From contig CM036774.1 of assembly GCA_020796225.1 (NCBI GenBank), positions 24,210,964 through 24,274,963 of the forward strand: a stretch of 64,000 nt of DNA, read 5' to 3'. The notes below the pieces were generated by a model. That model saw nothing but the letters and a program-made list of their open reading frames with translations. It searched no databases and was not told where the DNA came from. Made by a program: the position numbers and the translations under genes. The DNA comes from Arion vulgaris. Taxonomy: Eukaryota > Mollusca > Gastropoda > Stylommatophora > Arionidae. Shown one piece after another: positions 52,586-63,289 of this stretch; position 1 is the first letter of the stretch; the number at the start of each line of letters is the position of its first letter.

Positions 52586-52791
52586 CTTTTTTTCTGATAC
52601 AGAAGCACTTGAGCTTTACAGCTCTTCGGCTCGGTGCCATGGATATCGTAACCCTTCGGTTCGGTGCCACGAACACAGTAAATCTGGAGAACCTGTGACT
52701 TTTTCTGCCAGCCCACGGAATTGAACCCGTACTCACAGAGCGTTTGTCACCCGCAGTCCAACGCGCTACGAACACGCTGGGCAGGCGGGCG
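52586..52791 (-). mobile_element. SINE family S1 (antisense)
   Basis: CAGAAGCACTTGAGCTTTAC to CACGCTGGGCAGGCGGGCG. Flanking CTACAATAT and CTACAAGAT are a probable short target duplication. Confidence 0.82.
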
Positions 52792-52956
52792 CTACAAGAT
52801 ATTAAAAAACCATGAACATGACCATCGACGAAGTGGGTGAACTGGCTAGAGACAGAGTGAATTTCAGTTGCGCTGCTAAGAGAGCAAAGTCCTATAAAGG
52901 ACACCCAACTTGATACTGAAAAAGATTGTGGAAGAACATAGAATGAGGCTTACCGG

Positions 52957-53122
52957 CAGTGGTGGATACTGATTTTTTTGATGGTGGGGCCAGATTCAAA
53001 TTTTCGGGAAAATCATGATTTTAGGTTAGGTTATATTTTAATTTATTAACTAATAAATATACGTTACACATTATTTTTAGTGGGGCCCGGCTCCACTGGC
53101 CCTTAATGACGAGCCGCCACTG
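52957..53122 (+). mobile_element. hAT-type MITE, family 1 (complete)
   Basis: CAGTGGTGGATACTG ... ACGAGCCGCCACTG. Flanks CTTACCGG / CTTACTGA are a degraded 8-bp target duplication. Confidence 0.84.
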
Positions 53123-53450
53123 CTTACTGACATTGAGGAGAAGAGGAAGATCACCGAGAAGATGGATTCAGGATGTTACTGATAAATTAAGCATAACGGA
53201 TGCACATGTAAAGCATCTGGCTTATGAGGGGAGAGAGAGAGTAATTCCAAAGGCCTATTAGTGCGACAAAGTTCTCATCAGGACAGTCTATTTGATAATG
53301 AGCTGCAAGGCTTCAGTGCTACGTTTTGTCCCAGAATAAAGATTATTGTTTTTAAAAATATAATTATTTTTATTATTTTCTTCTTAATTTCGAAATAATC
53401 CACATAACTAAATTAACTATTTAACAACTTGTTCTCAATTCTATTTTTAG

Positions 53451-53671
53451 TTAACCCAAAATGGCGCAGAGAAACTACACTTGCCTGGTTGGAGTTGGTT
53501 TTGCCTTTATGACGATCGGTTTTGGTCTAGTTTTGGCATCTCTATTTACACGTTCCTGGCTAATATACACAAGTACAGGCTCTTACAGTGTCAACTCATT
53601 TGTAACTGCCGGTTACTGGTTATTGGGCTTATGTATTGAAAACAGCTGCACAGGTTTGGATAAAGCAGAAC
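53451..53671 (+). CDS. Claudin/PMP22-like four-pass membrane protein, first coding exon
   Basis: The exon starts after a clear acceptor (CTATTTTTAG|TTAACCCAAA) with a 10-nt 5' UTR end, then ATG at 53461. It encodes a short cytosolic start (MAQRNYTC), a first membrane helix (VGVGFAFMTIGFGLVLASLF) and the first extracellular loop with SWLIYTSTGS, GYWLLGLCIENSC and GLDKAE. The spaced W and the G-x-W...C...C layout are the signature of the claudin/PMP22/EMP superfamily, which forms or modulates cell junctions. The donor is GCAGAAC|GTACGT, phase 1; beyond it the frame runs into repeat. The phase fits the exon at 61583, where helix 2 begins. A non-coding 5' exon must lie upstream. Confidence 0.82.
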
Positions 53672-53997
53672 GTACGTATTACATTACTTCATATTTCATA
53701 CAATCAATTGTTCTCAATATATGTTAGACAAGGTCAAGCATGGGAGACCCACCCAGAACAAGGGTTGTCTTTTAAAAAAATTCAAAGAAAACTAATGAGT
53801 ATATTGTCATACAATTTGGCCACGTGTTGCAAAAGACACCGTTGTTGATGATAAACATCGTTTGGTGTATGCAATGTAATTATTTATTTAAAAAATAATT
53901 AACTTTCGTGAAAATATATAAACCCCTACTCCTCACCTTCATCATGCAGTGGATTTCACAAATAACAAACATAAGACATGCAAAGAATTCCAAACAA

Positions 53998-54598
53998 ACA
54001 TTTGATGTACATATCACACATAATTATAGCGTGAACCTACTAGAATATGATGCACATATCACACATAATTATAACGTGAACCTACTAGCATATGATGTAC
54101 ATATCACACATAATTATAACGTGAACCTACTAGAATATGATGCACATATCACACATAATTATAGCGTGAACCTACTAGTATATGATGCACATATCACACA
54201 TAATTATAGCGTGAACCTACTAGCATATGATGCACATATCACACATAATTATAGCGTGAACCTACTAGTATATGATGCACATATCACACATAATTATAGC
54301 GTGAACCTACTAGAATATGATGCACATATCACACATAATTATAACGTGAACCTACTAGCATATGATGTACATATCACACATAATTATAACGTGAACCTAC
54401 TAGAATATGATGCACATATCACACATAATTATAGCGTGAACCTACTAGTATATGATGCACATATCACACATAATTATAGCGTGAACCTACTAGTATATGA
54501 TGTACATATCACACATAATTATAACGTGAACCTACTAGAATATGATGCACATATCACACATAATTATAACGTGAACCTACTAGTATATGATGCACATA
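53998..54598 (+). repeat. 45-bp minisatellite, left part, about 13 copies
   Basis: Unit CATATCACACATAATTATAG + CGTGAACCTACTAGAATATGATGCA (split). As 45 is a multiple of three, a frame stays open (HITHNYSVNLLEYDA repeated). Unit variants (AGC/AAC, GAA/GCA/GTA, GCA/GTA) recur in a longer pattern, so blocks of several units were copied together. Confidence 0.93.
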
Positions 54599-54874
54599 AG
54601 TAAAAAGTAAAGGAACCCTTTCATACCTCGTGGTATATAGGTCAATACAGTGTTAGGCCTGTATTTTCATTGACCGTCGGCACACGATGTGTGATGTGGT
54701 CAGCATCACGCCGGCGGCCTTTACTTTCCCAGAGCATGTCTGGTACCCAGTTGAGGCTGGGTCGACCTGAGAGCCGTCGCGGTCGGGAAAAATTCCACGC
54801 GCACTGCGGGAGTTGAACATAGACCACCAGCCTTGAGAAGTGAGTTCACTAACAACTACGCTACAGCGGGTCTC
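54599..54874 (-). mobile_element. SINE family S3 inside the 45-bp array (antisense)
   Basis: Starts AGTAAAAAGTAAAGGAACCC and ends GCTACAGCGGGTCTC. Target duplication ATGATGCACATA at 54587-54598 and 54875-54886 is taken from the array unit, proving insertion after the array formed. Confidence 0.92.
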
Positions 54875-55080
54875 ATGATGCACATATCACCCATAATTAT
54901 AGCGTGAACCTACTAGAATATGATGCACATATCACACATAATTATAACGTGAACCTACTAGAATATGATGCACATATCACACATAATTATAACGTGAACC
55001 TACTAGAATATGATGCACATATCACACATAATTATAGCGTGAACCTACTAGAATATGATGCACATATCACACATACAATA
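54875..55080 (+). repeat. 45-bp minisatellite, right part, about four to five copies
   Basis: Continuation of the 53998-54598 array after the SINE. All units here have the GAATATGATGCA variant. Confidence 0.92.
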
Positions 55081-55339
55081 TATTTTCAAGAAAATTTATT
55101 ATTTTAAAAATAATTAATAATAATACATGCACTAAAAGTTATTTATCACCAAAAATCATGTCTTTTGCAACATGTGGCCAAATTGTATGACAATATCTTT
55201 GTTAGTTTTTTCTGTGAAATTTAAAAAAAAAAAAAAACCTTTGTTCTGAGCGGGTCTCCCGCCTTAAACGTTAAAAGGTTTTTTTAAAAGTTAAAAATAA
55301 AACATTTTAGTTCAAAGATAAACACAAAAAGATTTTAGT

Positions 55340-56090
55340 TAAAAGTTAAAACTGTAAGTAGGTAAATGTTACAAACTGTCTGTAGATAAAAGTTAAAAGC
55401 TGTCTGTAGATAAAAGTTAAAAATTGTAGATAAAAATTACAAACTGTCTATAGTAGATATAAGTTAAAAACTGTATGTAGTAGAGAAAAGTTCAAAAGCT
55501 GTCTGTAGATAAACTTAAAAACTGTCTGTAGTAGATAAAAGTTAAAAGACGTCAGTAGTTAAAGTTAAAACCGTCTATGGATGAAAGTTAAAAATCGGCT
55601 ATAGATAAAAGTTAAAATCTGTCTGAAGTAGATAAAAGTTAAAAACTGTCTGTAGATAAAAGTTAAAACTGTAAGTAGGTAAATGTTACAAACTGTCTGT
55701 AGTAGATAAAGTTAAAAACTGTCAGTAGATGGAAGTTAAAAACTGTCTGTAGATAAAAGTTAAAAACCGTCTGTAGTTAAAAGTTAAAAACTGTCTGTAG
55801 TAGATAAATGTTAAAAACTGTCTGTAGATAAAAGTTAAAAACCGTCTGTAGATAAAAGTTAAAAACTGTCTGTAGTAGATAAAAGTTAAAAACTATCTGT
55901 AGTAGATAAAAGTTTTTAAAAAACCGTCTGTAGATAAAGTTAAAAACTGCAGTAGATAAAAGTTAAAAACTGTCTGTAGATAAAAGTTAAAAACCGTCTG
56001 TAGATAAAAGTTAATAACTGTCTGCAGTAGATAAAAGTTAAAAACTGTCAGTAGATAAAAGTTAAAAACTGTCTGTAGTAGAGTAAAAAG
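55340..56090 (+). repeat. 24-29 bp degenerate minisatellite, about 28 copies
   Basis: Unit AAAAACTGTCTGTAGATAAA + AGTT, with an optional TAG insertion (GTAGTAGATAAA) that makes units of two lengths. It starts gradually from AAAAGTTAAAA-rich sequence near 55270. Confidence 0.92.
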
Positions 56091-58560
56091 TTCATCTTCG
56101 TCGCGTTCGTTCTTCGCGCCAATTTTATCATTCTTATTGTGATATATAATTAATACTGACAAGAACGACTAACGTTAAACCTCTGTTGCAGGCCCCTACT
56201 TGTGTATAGTATCGTGTAGGGCAGGGTTTCCGTTTTTCTCCTACAGGAAGTGTTTTGAGTCTGTCTCGCTGACAGTCAGTCCCCAACACTTCCCCTTCCT
56301 TCGTGTTTACAAGTTCTCTTTAATGATCCGTTTGACGCCATATATTTGGGTTTGGATCTACACCAAAGAGCTCTTTGTACTTTGCAACCTTTCTGACTTA
56401 GTGTGGTGTTCTTTTTGCATCGTATGATAAACAATCTTTATTGATTTTTAATTGTGTGTGTTTTAGCTTGGGTCTACGCCAAAGAGGATCTACTGCTTTG
56501 CAAATTTTCTAACTGGGTGAGGTCGTTCAGATATAGGAACTCTTTCAACCCTTCTAGGACTGGTCGTTGGAACGGTCATGTGCCGGCTGCTTCGTATGTT
56601 CTTCTTCTTCTTCTTCTTCTGCGATCGTTCTTCACGACCAATTTGGTCATTCTTATTGTGATGTATAATTGGTCCACTGGCAAGAACGGAGTGATCTACT
56701 TCGAACGATTGTGCGCCCATGGTGACTAGGCCCACCCGTCCGTTTTCAGCCAGCTTTTGATTTACTAGGGTGAACTTTCCCTAGAACGATCCTTTCGGAT
56801 CTACGCCTTTACGATCAACTTTGCCGTATATTTTGGCTTTGTGATCTACACCAGGACAGTGAGTTACGCTGTTTTTGCCCGTTCTGACTGAGAAATATTT
56901 CTCGGGGCTTGTCAGCTTATCCTCCGACGGCGTCTTACTCGTATAAAACACCGTGTAAAGTATCGGCCTTCGCCAATGTTCAGGACCCGGACTTCCTGTC
57001 TGATCCGTACATTGTCGGCCTTGCTTTACCGTACATTTTTGAGTTTAATCCGGAGAAGGAACATTCTCAGCCTTTTCTAGACGCGCGTTGGTACGTGGCA
57101 ATTTGCAATTAACCTCGATAGGCACTGGCATGGGGCCTAGTACAACAATGTAGAGGGTCGTTTTAATCGGCGCTATCAAACACAACTGAGGATTGTGCGC
57201 CTGCCACCATCACCCGCTCCAGTTATTCCGGGGATGTTAGTTACGACTGAAATCGAACCTTGCCCGGTTGCCCCAAGGCTGGCAGTTCCTTTAGGTATCA
57301 CCAACCTCAGTTCTTACGGGGATTTTAATTTTTATCTCACAGTACCTTGCACGGTTTTCCCAGGGCGGGTAGTTTCGTTATGCACTAAAACGCAACTTGT
57401 TCTTTTGCGCTCGGCAAACCTTACCCAGTACATGTATCTGCACTAGGCCACCGATGCGGAGTCAGCTGCAATCTTCTCTCGTACCGACACGAGGGTAGAC
57501 TTTTATTCATTGCGGTCCTGTTTTATTTATTCTTGCCGACGGGCTGGCAATGTTTGCCCCTCCTCAGGGCTTCGAGCTTCGCCCTTCGTGGGCACACGTT
57601 TTGTCACTGGATGCACCTCTCATCCATGTCAGAGACTTTTCGTTGCTGCTTCTTTACGTTCAGGGACTTGGGCACTATCTTGTTGGACATTGGTCAGGAG
57701 ATTCATGCATTTTGTTAATATGGATCTGTTTTGCATTTCCGTACTTGCACTGCTACCACTACCAGTAGTTCTCCCGATCCCTGCCCCTCTTAGCCAGACC
57801 GGAACCAGAGTCTGTTTCCAGTGTCACCGCGTGGAGGTTGGGGGCAGGGTCTTGGTTAGCGCGCCCCTCGCTAACCCTGGCTCATGTTACCACCATAACC
57901 TCATGAGCCTTTGACCCCGCTTCGTATGTTCATTGCTCTTTAACGATCATTTTCACAGTATATTTTTGCTTTATGACCTACGGCTAAGAGTATGTCTACA
58001 CTGTGCACCCTTTCTGACTAGGTGAGGTCGTTCCGGATTAGGAATATTTTTATGTCATTTGAGTCACATAAGCTTGTCACGCACTCGATCAATTTTCGGC
58101 TGCTTAATTGGACATTCGTATGATTGAGCATGGGTCATCATCTTACTCGTGTAACACACCATGAAAAGTACCGGCCTTCGCCAATATTTCGATTTGTACA
58201 CCCTGTCAAACCATTACATTTCCGGCCTTAGTTTTCTAGTCACGCTGAGTTTATTCCGGAGTAGGAACATTCTAAGTCTTTTCGAGACGCGTGTCGGGAC
58301 TTGACAATTTGTAGTTTCTACTCTGCGTTTTCCTTGGCCCTGGGAAACACTGGACTGGGGTTGCGCACAAATACGCCAGACGGTCGTATCATTAGGTACT
58401 ATCAGTGCAACTTAAATTTTGAGCTCGCCAACATCACCCGCCCAAGTTTTTCATGGGATGTTAGTTGTCGGTGCAACAGTACAGTGCCCGGTTGTACCAG
58501 GGAAGGCAATTTCGACAGGCATAAAACGTAACTTTAGGATTTGCTCTAGGTCGAGTGTCT
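56091..58560 (-). mobile_element. Repeat family R, two to three tandem-like units, with S2 tail fragments
   Basis: 56091-56165 and 56600-56695 are reverse S2 tails (GCGTTCGTTCTTCGCGCCAA, CGATCGTTCTTCACGACCAA). 56320-57110, 57190-57915 and 57920-58540 match parts of 16440-17780, including GATCATTTTCAC...TATATTT, TATCGGCCTTCGCCAATGTT and CGCGTGGAGGTTGGGG. As at 16.4 kb they are best read as antisense LINE 3' regions. Open frames here (for example 57195-57446) do not persist between copies. Confidence 0.6.
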
Positions 58561-58657
58561 AGACAAGCACTTGAGTGGAACCCTCAAGGAAACGGAAAGA
58601 GAACGTCTTAAGCAGACCTGGAGATGAAGTCTTCTTGAGGAAATGAAAGTATTCGAC

Positions 58658-58703
<46 letters not shown>

Positions 58704-59110
58704 GTTTTTAACCCGGATTGGGACATAGGCCCTCAACCAACTCATGCCAAGTCTTCCTATCTCTAGCTATCTCCTGTAGCTCCCTCCAGCTCTTCTTTAT
58801 ATTGTTGACCTCCGCCTTCAAATCTTGTCTCCATGTACTTCTCGGCCTTCTCTTCTTTCGCTTTCCCTGTGAGTTCCAGTCAAGGACTCATCTTGTTATA
58901 TTCCCCTCCGGTTTTCGCAAAGTGTGTCCTATCCAGCACCAGCATCTTTTTTTAACCTGTTCGTTCACTGGAATCTGTCTTGTTCTTTCCCTAAGTTATT
59001 CAACTATTCTCGGAAACCATAAAGAAAACAGCGAGAGACCGTGAAAAGTGGCCAACAACTGTTGATGCCCTATGCTCCACGAGGGGCGGGGAGGAATAAG
59101 TAAGTTATAT
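58560..59110 (+). mobile_element. LINE 3' end split by another LINE (antisense) with a (CT)n end
   Basis: 58560-58655 and 59005-59105 are one plus-strand LINE terminus (GGAAACGGAAAGAGAACG; CCCTATGCTCCACGAGGGGC). Between them, 58660-58700 is (CT)n and 58700-59000 is an antisense LINE tail: [53 protein letters not shown] (58647) and ATTCAACTATTCT (58999) flank the insert as a target duplication. Confidence 0.78.
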
Positions 59111-59299
59111 TTTACGTGAGTCGCAGATAGTGAAGTTGATAAAACGTTGAGCTAGTGACCACTTGCCGTAGAGATGCCGGGGTTCAGGCCAGCTTCGGTC
59201 AAACACTATTGGTTTACACATGCTGCACGGCTGGGTTACAAGACGTCCTTATCCGTTTCTTGAATGAAATGAAAATCGTGGCATATCCTAAAGGACCTA

Positions 59300-59512
59300 G
59301 CCATCAACCACAGTAAACGAGTTGTTGATTTTCTGGGCACGAATTATACGTTCAGTAGTTTGCCATTGCTTTCTGAACGGTGAGGTATATTTTACCTTTT
59401 TGTAAAAATTCCACGGAAACGAATTTGCTTCCAAACTTGCCCAACGTGGGGGTTTGAACCAGGTACGCTTGGGTTCGTGATCGAGCTCACTACCGCTTGA
59501 GCTACAGACGCG
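59300..59512 (-). mobile_element. SINE family S4 (antisense, well preserved)
   Basis: In reverse: GCTCAAGCGGTAGTGAGCTC (A box-like), ACCTGGTTCAAACCCC (B box-like), then TTTACAAAAAGG, GTTCAGAAAGCAATGGCAAA and CTACTGAACGTATAATTCG. Same family at 14700-14895. Confidence 0.8.
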
Positions 59513-59985
59513 CACGATCCTTTACTTAGGGGATCTAAATTACAAGTACATCTGAAACCGGAGTAAAGTATGCCTGAAAGGACACTGATGATATGGAGAG
59601 CAGGCGATCTCGGACAAAGACAGATATATATAGTATTACATCAGCAGGACAAAAACCATGAATAATATATTTAGAAAAATATCACTGAAGTTAGAGATGA
59701 CACGCCTGTATGATGGGGGACACTGGTAAAAATGAAAGCAAGCCATCACGCAACACTCAGTTAGAAGCACCATAGTAGACGCCCTAACTAAGTCTGAATT
59801 CATGACGGACGAACACAAGAATAATAATAAAATTGACAGCAACCCATCGTTTCGGCCATAAGCCTTTGTCAAGGAAACAAATATAAACGCGAAATTTTTT
59901 GATCTGTGTTTTAGTTTATTTAGTATTCCGAGTTTGTATTTGTTCCCTTGACAAAGGCTTACGTTGGGTTGTTGTCATTTTCATT
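59513..59985. other. Non-coding stretch
   Basis: Contains the CCTTTGTCAAGGAAAC / GACAAAGGCTTACG motif in inverted pair (59870 and 59948) related to that at 15670. No gene is seen. Confidence 0.4.
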
Positions 59986-59989
59986 CCAT

Positions 59990-60420
59990 TGTCTAATGTC
60001 TATTCCCAGGTGGAAGATGTAGTTGACTGTTCACTCTTGCCGTTAAGCGTAGGGATGCGAGCTTTAATTTGCGTTCTAGGGCTAGATGAGTTGCCCTTGT
60101 TGTGCTGTATCCGTGTTTGTGTAGTGTGGTCTTGATATTGTCTGTCCATCTTTTTCTTGGTCTTCCTTTAGTTCTAGTACCCGATCACTTTTTATTGAAA
60201 TGCTGTAATTGGTGGTTGGTTTTATTTCATTCTCATTAAATGTCCAAACCACTGCATTTGTTGTCTTTCGATATATTCGGTGCATGAAGTTATGCCCAAC
60301 CTGCTTCTGATGTCCTCATTTCGTAGTCTGTCTTTCCTGGTGACTCACATTGCCTTCCTCAAGCATTTCATTTCACACGTCGTGAGCTTTCTGTGGTGTG
60401 TTGCTGTAAGAGACCAAGTT
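59990..60420 (-). mobile_element. LINE 3' end remnant (antisense)
   Basis: The minus strand repeats the 48140-48480 tail: NAVVWTFNENEIKP and KEDQEKDGQ are readable but shifted. Further LINE-like residues extend to about 60420. Confidence 0.7.
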
Positions 60421-60840
60421 TGGCACTGGTAACAAAGTGTTGGTAGGAAAATACTTTAAAATCAACTGTTTTTCACTTTCATCTTGATTTTGGGTGTTGT
60501 AGTAATGGTGCCAGCTGGTAGGTCACTGCATTTGCTTTTGACACCTTGTCTCTATTTCTCTATCGAGTTTTCCGTCCTCTGTGAAAATGCTGCATAAATA
60601 TTTGAATTCAGAAACTTGCTCATTTTCGTTATTATATTATTAATCATATTTCTTCCTTGTGTACTACTATACACACATCTGTCTTTGTTCAAAATCTCCC
60701 ATTTACCTAGCATTACCGCAACATCCCCACGGTTTCTCCAGATCTGATCTGCTCCGGTCAGACCACCTCAGGTTTTTAGGTTTCAGTACAATGCCTTGAT
60801 AAGTGGAGCAGGCCTTCAGGAATTAATCAAAGCGCAATAT
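60420..60840. other. Non-coding stretch
   Basis: 60735-60780 (CCAGATCTGATCTGCTCCGG...CCACCTCAG) is the reverse of 925-985 in CRD segment A's upstream region, so it is interspersed repeat. Nothing else is seen. Confidence 0.4.
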
Positions 60841-61000
60841 TATATGCCAAGACCAACCTGCTGCCTTGTAGGTCGACTGGGGACAGCCAAAGACTGACGG
60901 AGAGCGAACCCAGTAAACGCTGGTTGAAATCGGACACATCGCCGAAGGACACGCACCAGAGCTCTAAATGGTACTGAAGATGTGACGTATCAGACCCGTT
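60840..61000 (+). mobile_element. Repeat family R fragment (reverse of 17080-17220)
   Basis: CCTGCTGCCTTGTAGGTCGA and AGAGCGAACCCAGTAAACGC match the reverse of the 17.1 kb copy. Confidence 0.7.
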
Positions 61001-61002
61001 CT

Positions 61003-61255
61003 TGCACCCGAGTGATTACCGAGGCCCAAATTTGGAGTGTAAAGAATAGAACCACTGTTACGCATAAGGTAAGAGGCGTCTAATGAGGTTTTGCTGAAAT
61101 TATATGCACGTGTCTTAAACGTGTAGAAGTCTATGCGTTTAGGGGCCTACCAAACCAATGTGCAGCCCATACATGTTCTTGGCAAAGATCACACATATCA
61201 CAAAGAGTGATTAAAAGTGCTCGTAAAGAAAGAATGCAAAGAAGAAGAAACAGAA
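61003..61255 (+). mobile_element. SINE family S2
   Basis: CACCCGAGTGATTACCGAGG head, ACGTGTAGAAGTCTATGCGT middle and AAAGAAGAAGAAACAG tail. A short (GA)n run follows at 61438-61473, outside the element. Confidence 0.83.
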
Positions 61256-61582
61256 AGGGACCCGTTTTTGGTGTAGGTTGTTTATAAATCACAATAAGAA
61301 TGATGCGAAAGCATGGACTGACAACGTCAAGCGCAACACATCTGGCACAAGATAGGAAACTAACTCTCCACGACGCTTCACTGAAATGCAGTTAAGATAA
61401 GATAAGATAAGAATGATCAAAATGGCCGAAAAGAACAATCGAGAGAGAGAGAGTAGAATGAGAGAGAGAGAGATAAATGCCAAGACCGCTCTGAATTTGC
61501 AGAAGATGAAAATAAACGTTATATATCTTTTTGTTTTTCTCCGATCAATCATTTTGGTTTATTATTTTATTGTTTATTCTAG

Positions 61583-61742
61583 AATACCAAGTGGCTTGCT
61601 TTGCCCTGATAATATCAGGTTCTGTTCTGTCTGGTATCGGGTTCCTCTGCCTCTTCTTGTATCTCTGTGGAAGCTGCTGTTGCCGAATATCTAAGTGGAT
61701 GACGGTAATGCCTAAGATCAACTTGCTCTGCGAATACTTGCT
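61583..61742 (+). CDS. Claudin/PMP22-like protein, second coding exon (helix 2 and loop)
   Basis: Acceptor TTTATTCTAG|AATACC; two bases complete a phase 1 codon, then YQVACFALIISGSVLSGIGF and LCLFLYLCGSCCC, a second membrane helix, followed by a basic cytosolic loop (RISKWM) and PKINLLCEYLL, the likely start of helix 3. Joined to 53671, loop 1 ends LDKAEQYQVA, as in claudin-family proteins where a helix follows the disulphide by about ten residues. The best donor is TTGCT|GTAAGT at 61743 (phase 2). A weaker alternative is ACG|GTAATG at 61705 (phase 0). Later exons are beyond the window. Confidence 0.75.
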
Positions 61743-61824
61743 GTAAGTAGCCTCTTAGGCTACGGTGTAACAATTTGACTATATTGTATATTAAATATAA
61801 TGAAGACCCCTCTGACACGTAATG

Positions 61825-63225
61825 CAGTTAGTTGAAGATGTACACATACTCTAGTTGACCACTAATTACTTTAGAAGTGTACATGTCCATGTCAGTCCAA
61901 GTCAAACTATATGGAGATGTACACATACTCTAGTTGACCACTAATTACTTTAGAAGTGTACATGTCCATGTCAGTCCAAGTCAAACTATATGGAGATGTA
62001 CACATACTCTAGTTGACCACTAATTACTTTAGAAGTGTACACGTCCATGTCAGTCCAAGTCAAACTATATGGAGATGTACACATACTCTAGTTGACCACT
62101 AACTACTTTAGAAGTGTACATGTCCATGTCAGTCCAAGTTAAACTATATGGAGATGTACACATACTCTAGTTGACCACTAATTACTTTAGAAGTGTACAT
62201 GTCCATGTCAGTCCAAGTCAAACTATATGGAGATGTACACATACTCTAGTTGACCACTAACTACTTTAGAAGTGTACATGTCCATGTCAGTCCAAGTCAA
62301 ACTATATGGAGATGTACACATACTCTAGGTGACCACTAATTACTTTAGAAGTGTACATGTCCATGTCAGTCCAAGTCAAACTATATGGAGATGTACACAT
62401 ACTCTAGTTGACCACTAATTACTTTAGAAGTGTACATGTCCATGTCAGTCCAGTCAAGCTTTGTGAAGATGTACACATACTCTAGTTGACCACTAATTAC
62501 TTTAGAAGTGTACATGTCCATGTCAGTCCAAGTCAAACTATATGGAGATGTACACATACTCTAGTTGACCACTAACTACTTTAGAAGTATACATGTCCAT
62601 GTCAGTCCAAGTCAAACTATATGGAGATGTACACATACTCTAGTTGACCACTAACTACTTTAGAAGTATACATGTCCATGTCAGTCCAAGTCAAACTATA
62701 TGGAGATGTACACATACTCTAGTTGACCACTAATTACTTTAGAAGTGTACATGTCCATGTCAGTCCAAGTCAAACTATATGGAGATGTACACATACTCTA
62801 GTTGACCACTAATTACTTTAGAAGTGTACATGTCCATGTCAGTCCAAGTCAAACTATATGGAGATGTACACATACTCTAGTTGACCACTAATTACTTTAG
62901 AAGTGTACATGTCCATGTCAGTCCAGTCAAGCTTTGTGAAGATGTACACATACTCTAGTTGACCACTAATTACTTTAGAAGTGTACATGTCCATGTCAGT
63001 CCAAGTCAAACTATATGGAGATGTACACATACTATAGTTGACCACTAACTACTTTAGAAGTATACATGTCCATGTCAGTCCAAGTCAAACTATATGGAGA
63101 TGTACACATACTCTAGTTGACCACTAATTACTTTAGAAGTATACATGTCCATGTCAGTCCAAGTCAAACTATATGGAGATGTACACATACTCTAGTTGAC
63201 CACTAATTACTTTAGAAGTATACAA
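61825..63225 (+). repeat. 79-bp satellite, about 18 copies, in the next claudin-like intron
   Basis: Unit GATGTACACATACTCTAGTT + GACCACTAATTACTTTAGAA + GTGTACATGTCCATGTCAGTCCAAGTCAAACTATATGGA (three parts). Copies are highly uniform. CAAGCTTTGTGAA variant units occur at 62450 and 62925, about 475 bp (six units) apart, suggesting a higher-order block. The related two-unit copy is at 49930-50100. Confidence 0.95.
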
Positions 63226-63289
63226 ATCGATACCTGAAAACGTTGGTAGAAGAAGAAGAAGATTTACCATCTATATTACAAAAGTTGGA

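Larger units (their letters stand above)
52060..53290 (+). mobile_element. LINE C-terminal remnant interrupted by an S1 SINE and a hAT MITE
   Basis: 52182-52457 reads KLKILRTCIFPVAAYGWESW, ETKCYRKILRIPWTEIRKN. After the SINE: TMTIDEVGELARDRVNF-like sequence. After the MITE: RRSPRRWIQDVTDKLSITDA and KHLAYEGRERVIPKA. The order is that of one or two LINE tails. Confidence 0.78.
53742..55262. mobile_element. Inverted-repeat element with a 45-bp minisatellite core
   Basis: About 175-bp arms at 53742-53920 and 55081-55262 are reverse complements. Both hold GTCATACAATTTGGCCAC, TGTTGCAAAAGACA and, near the outer end, GGGAGACCC...CAGAAC. The space between is the 45-bp array plus an S3 SINE. No transposase ORF is present. 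No clear target duplication is seen at the ends. It is probably a non-autonomous DNA transposon or foldback element. Confidence 0.75.
53672..61582 (+). other. 7.9-kb intron of the claudin-like gene
   Basis: Phase 1 intron filled with repeats: an inverted-repeat element with a 45-bp array and a SINE inside (53742-55262), a 24-29 bp array (55340-56090), repeat family R units (56200-58540), LINE tails, and S2 and S4 SINEs. No other exon is seen. Confidence 0.7.

Noticed and set aside
53908..54603. 231-codon protein with HITHNYSVNLLEYDA repeats
   Set aside because: The frame is kept only because the unit is 45 bp. The array lies in an intron within an inverted-repeat element and is broken by a SINE.
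57195..57914. Genes encoding 83 and 134 residue proteins
   Set aside because: They lie within repeat family R; related copies at 16.4-17.8 kb do not keep these frames.
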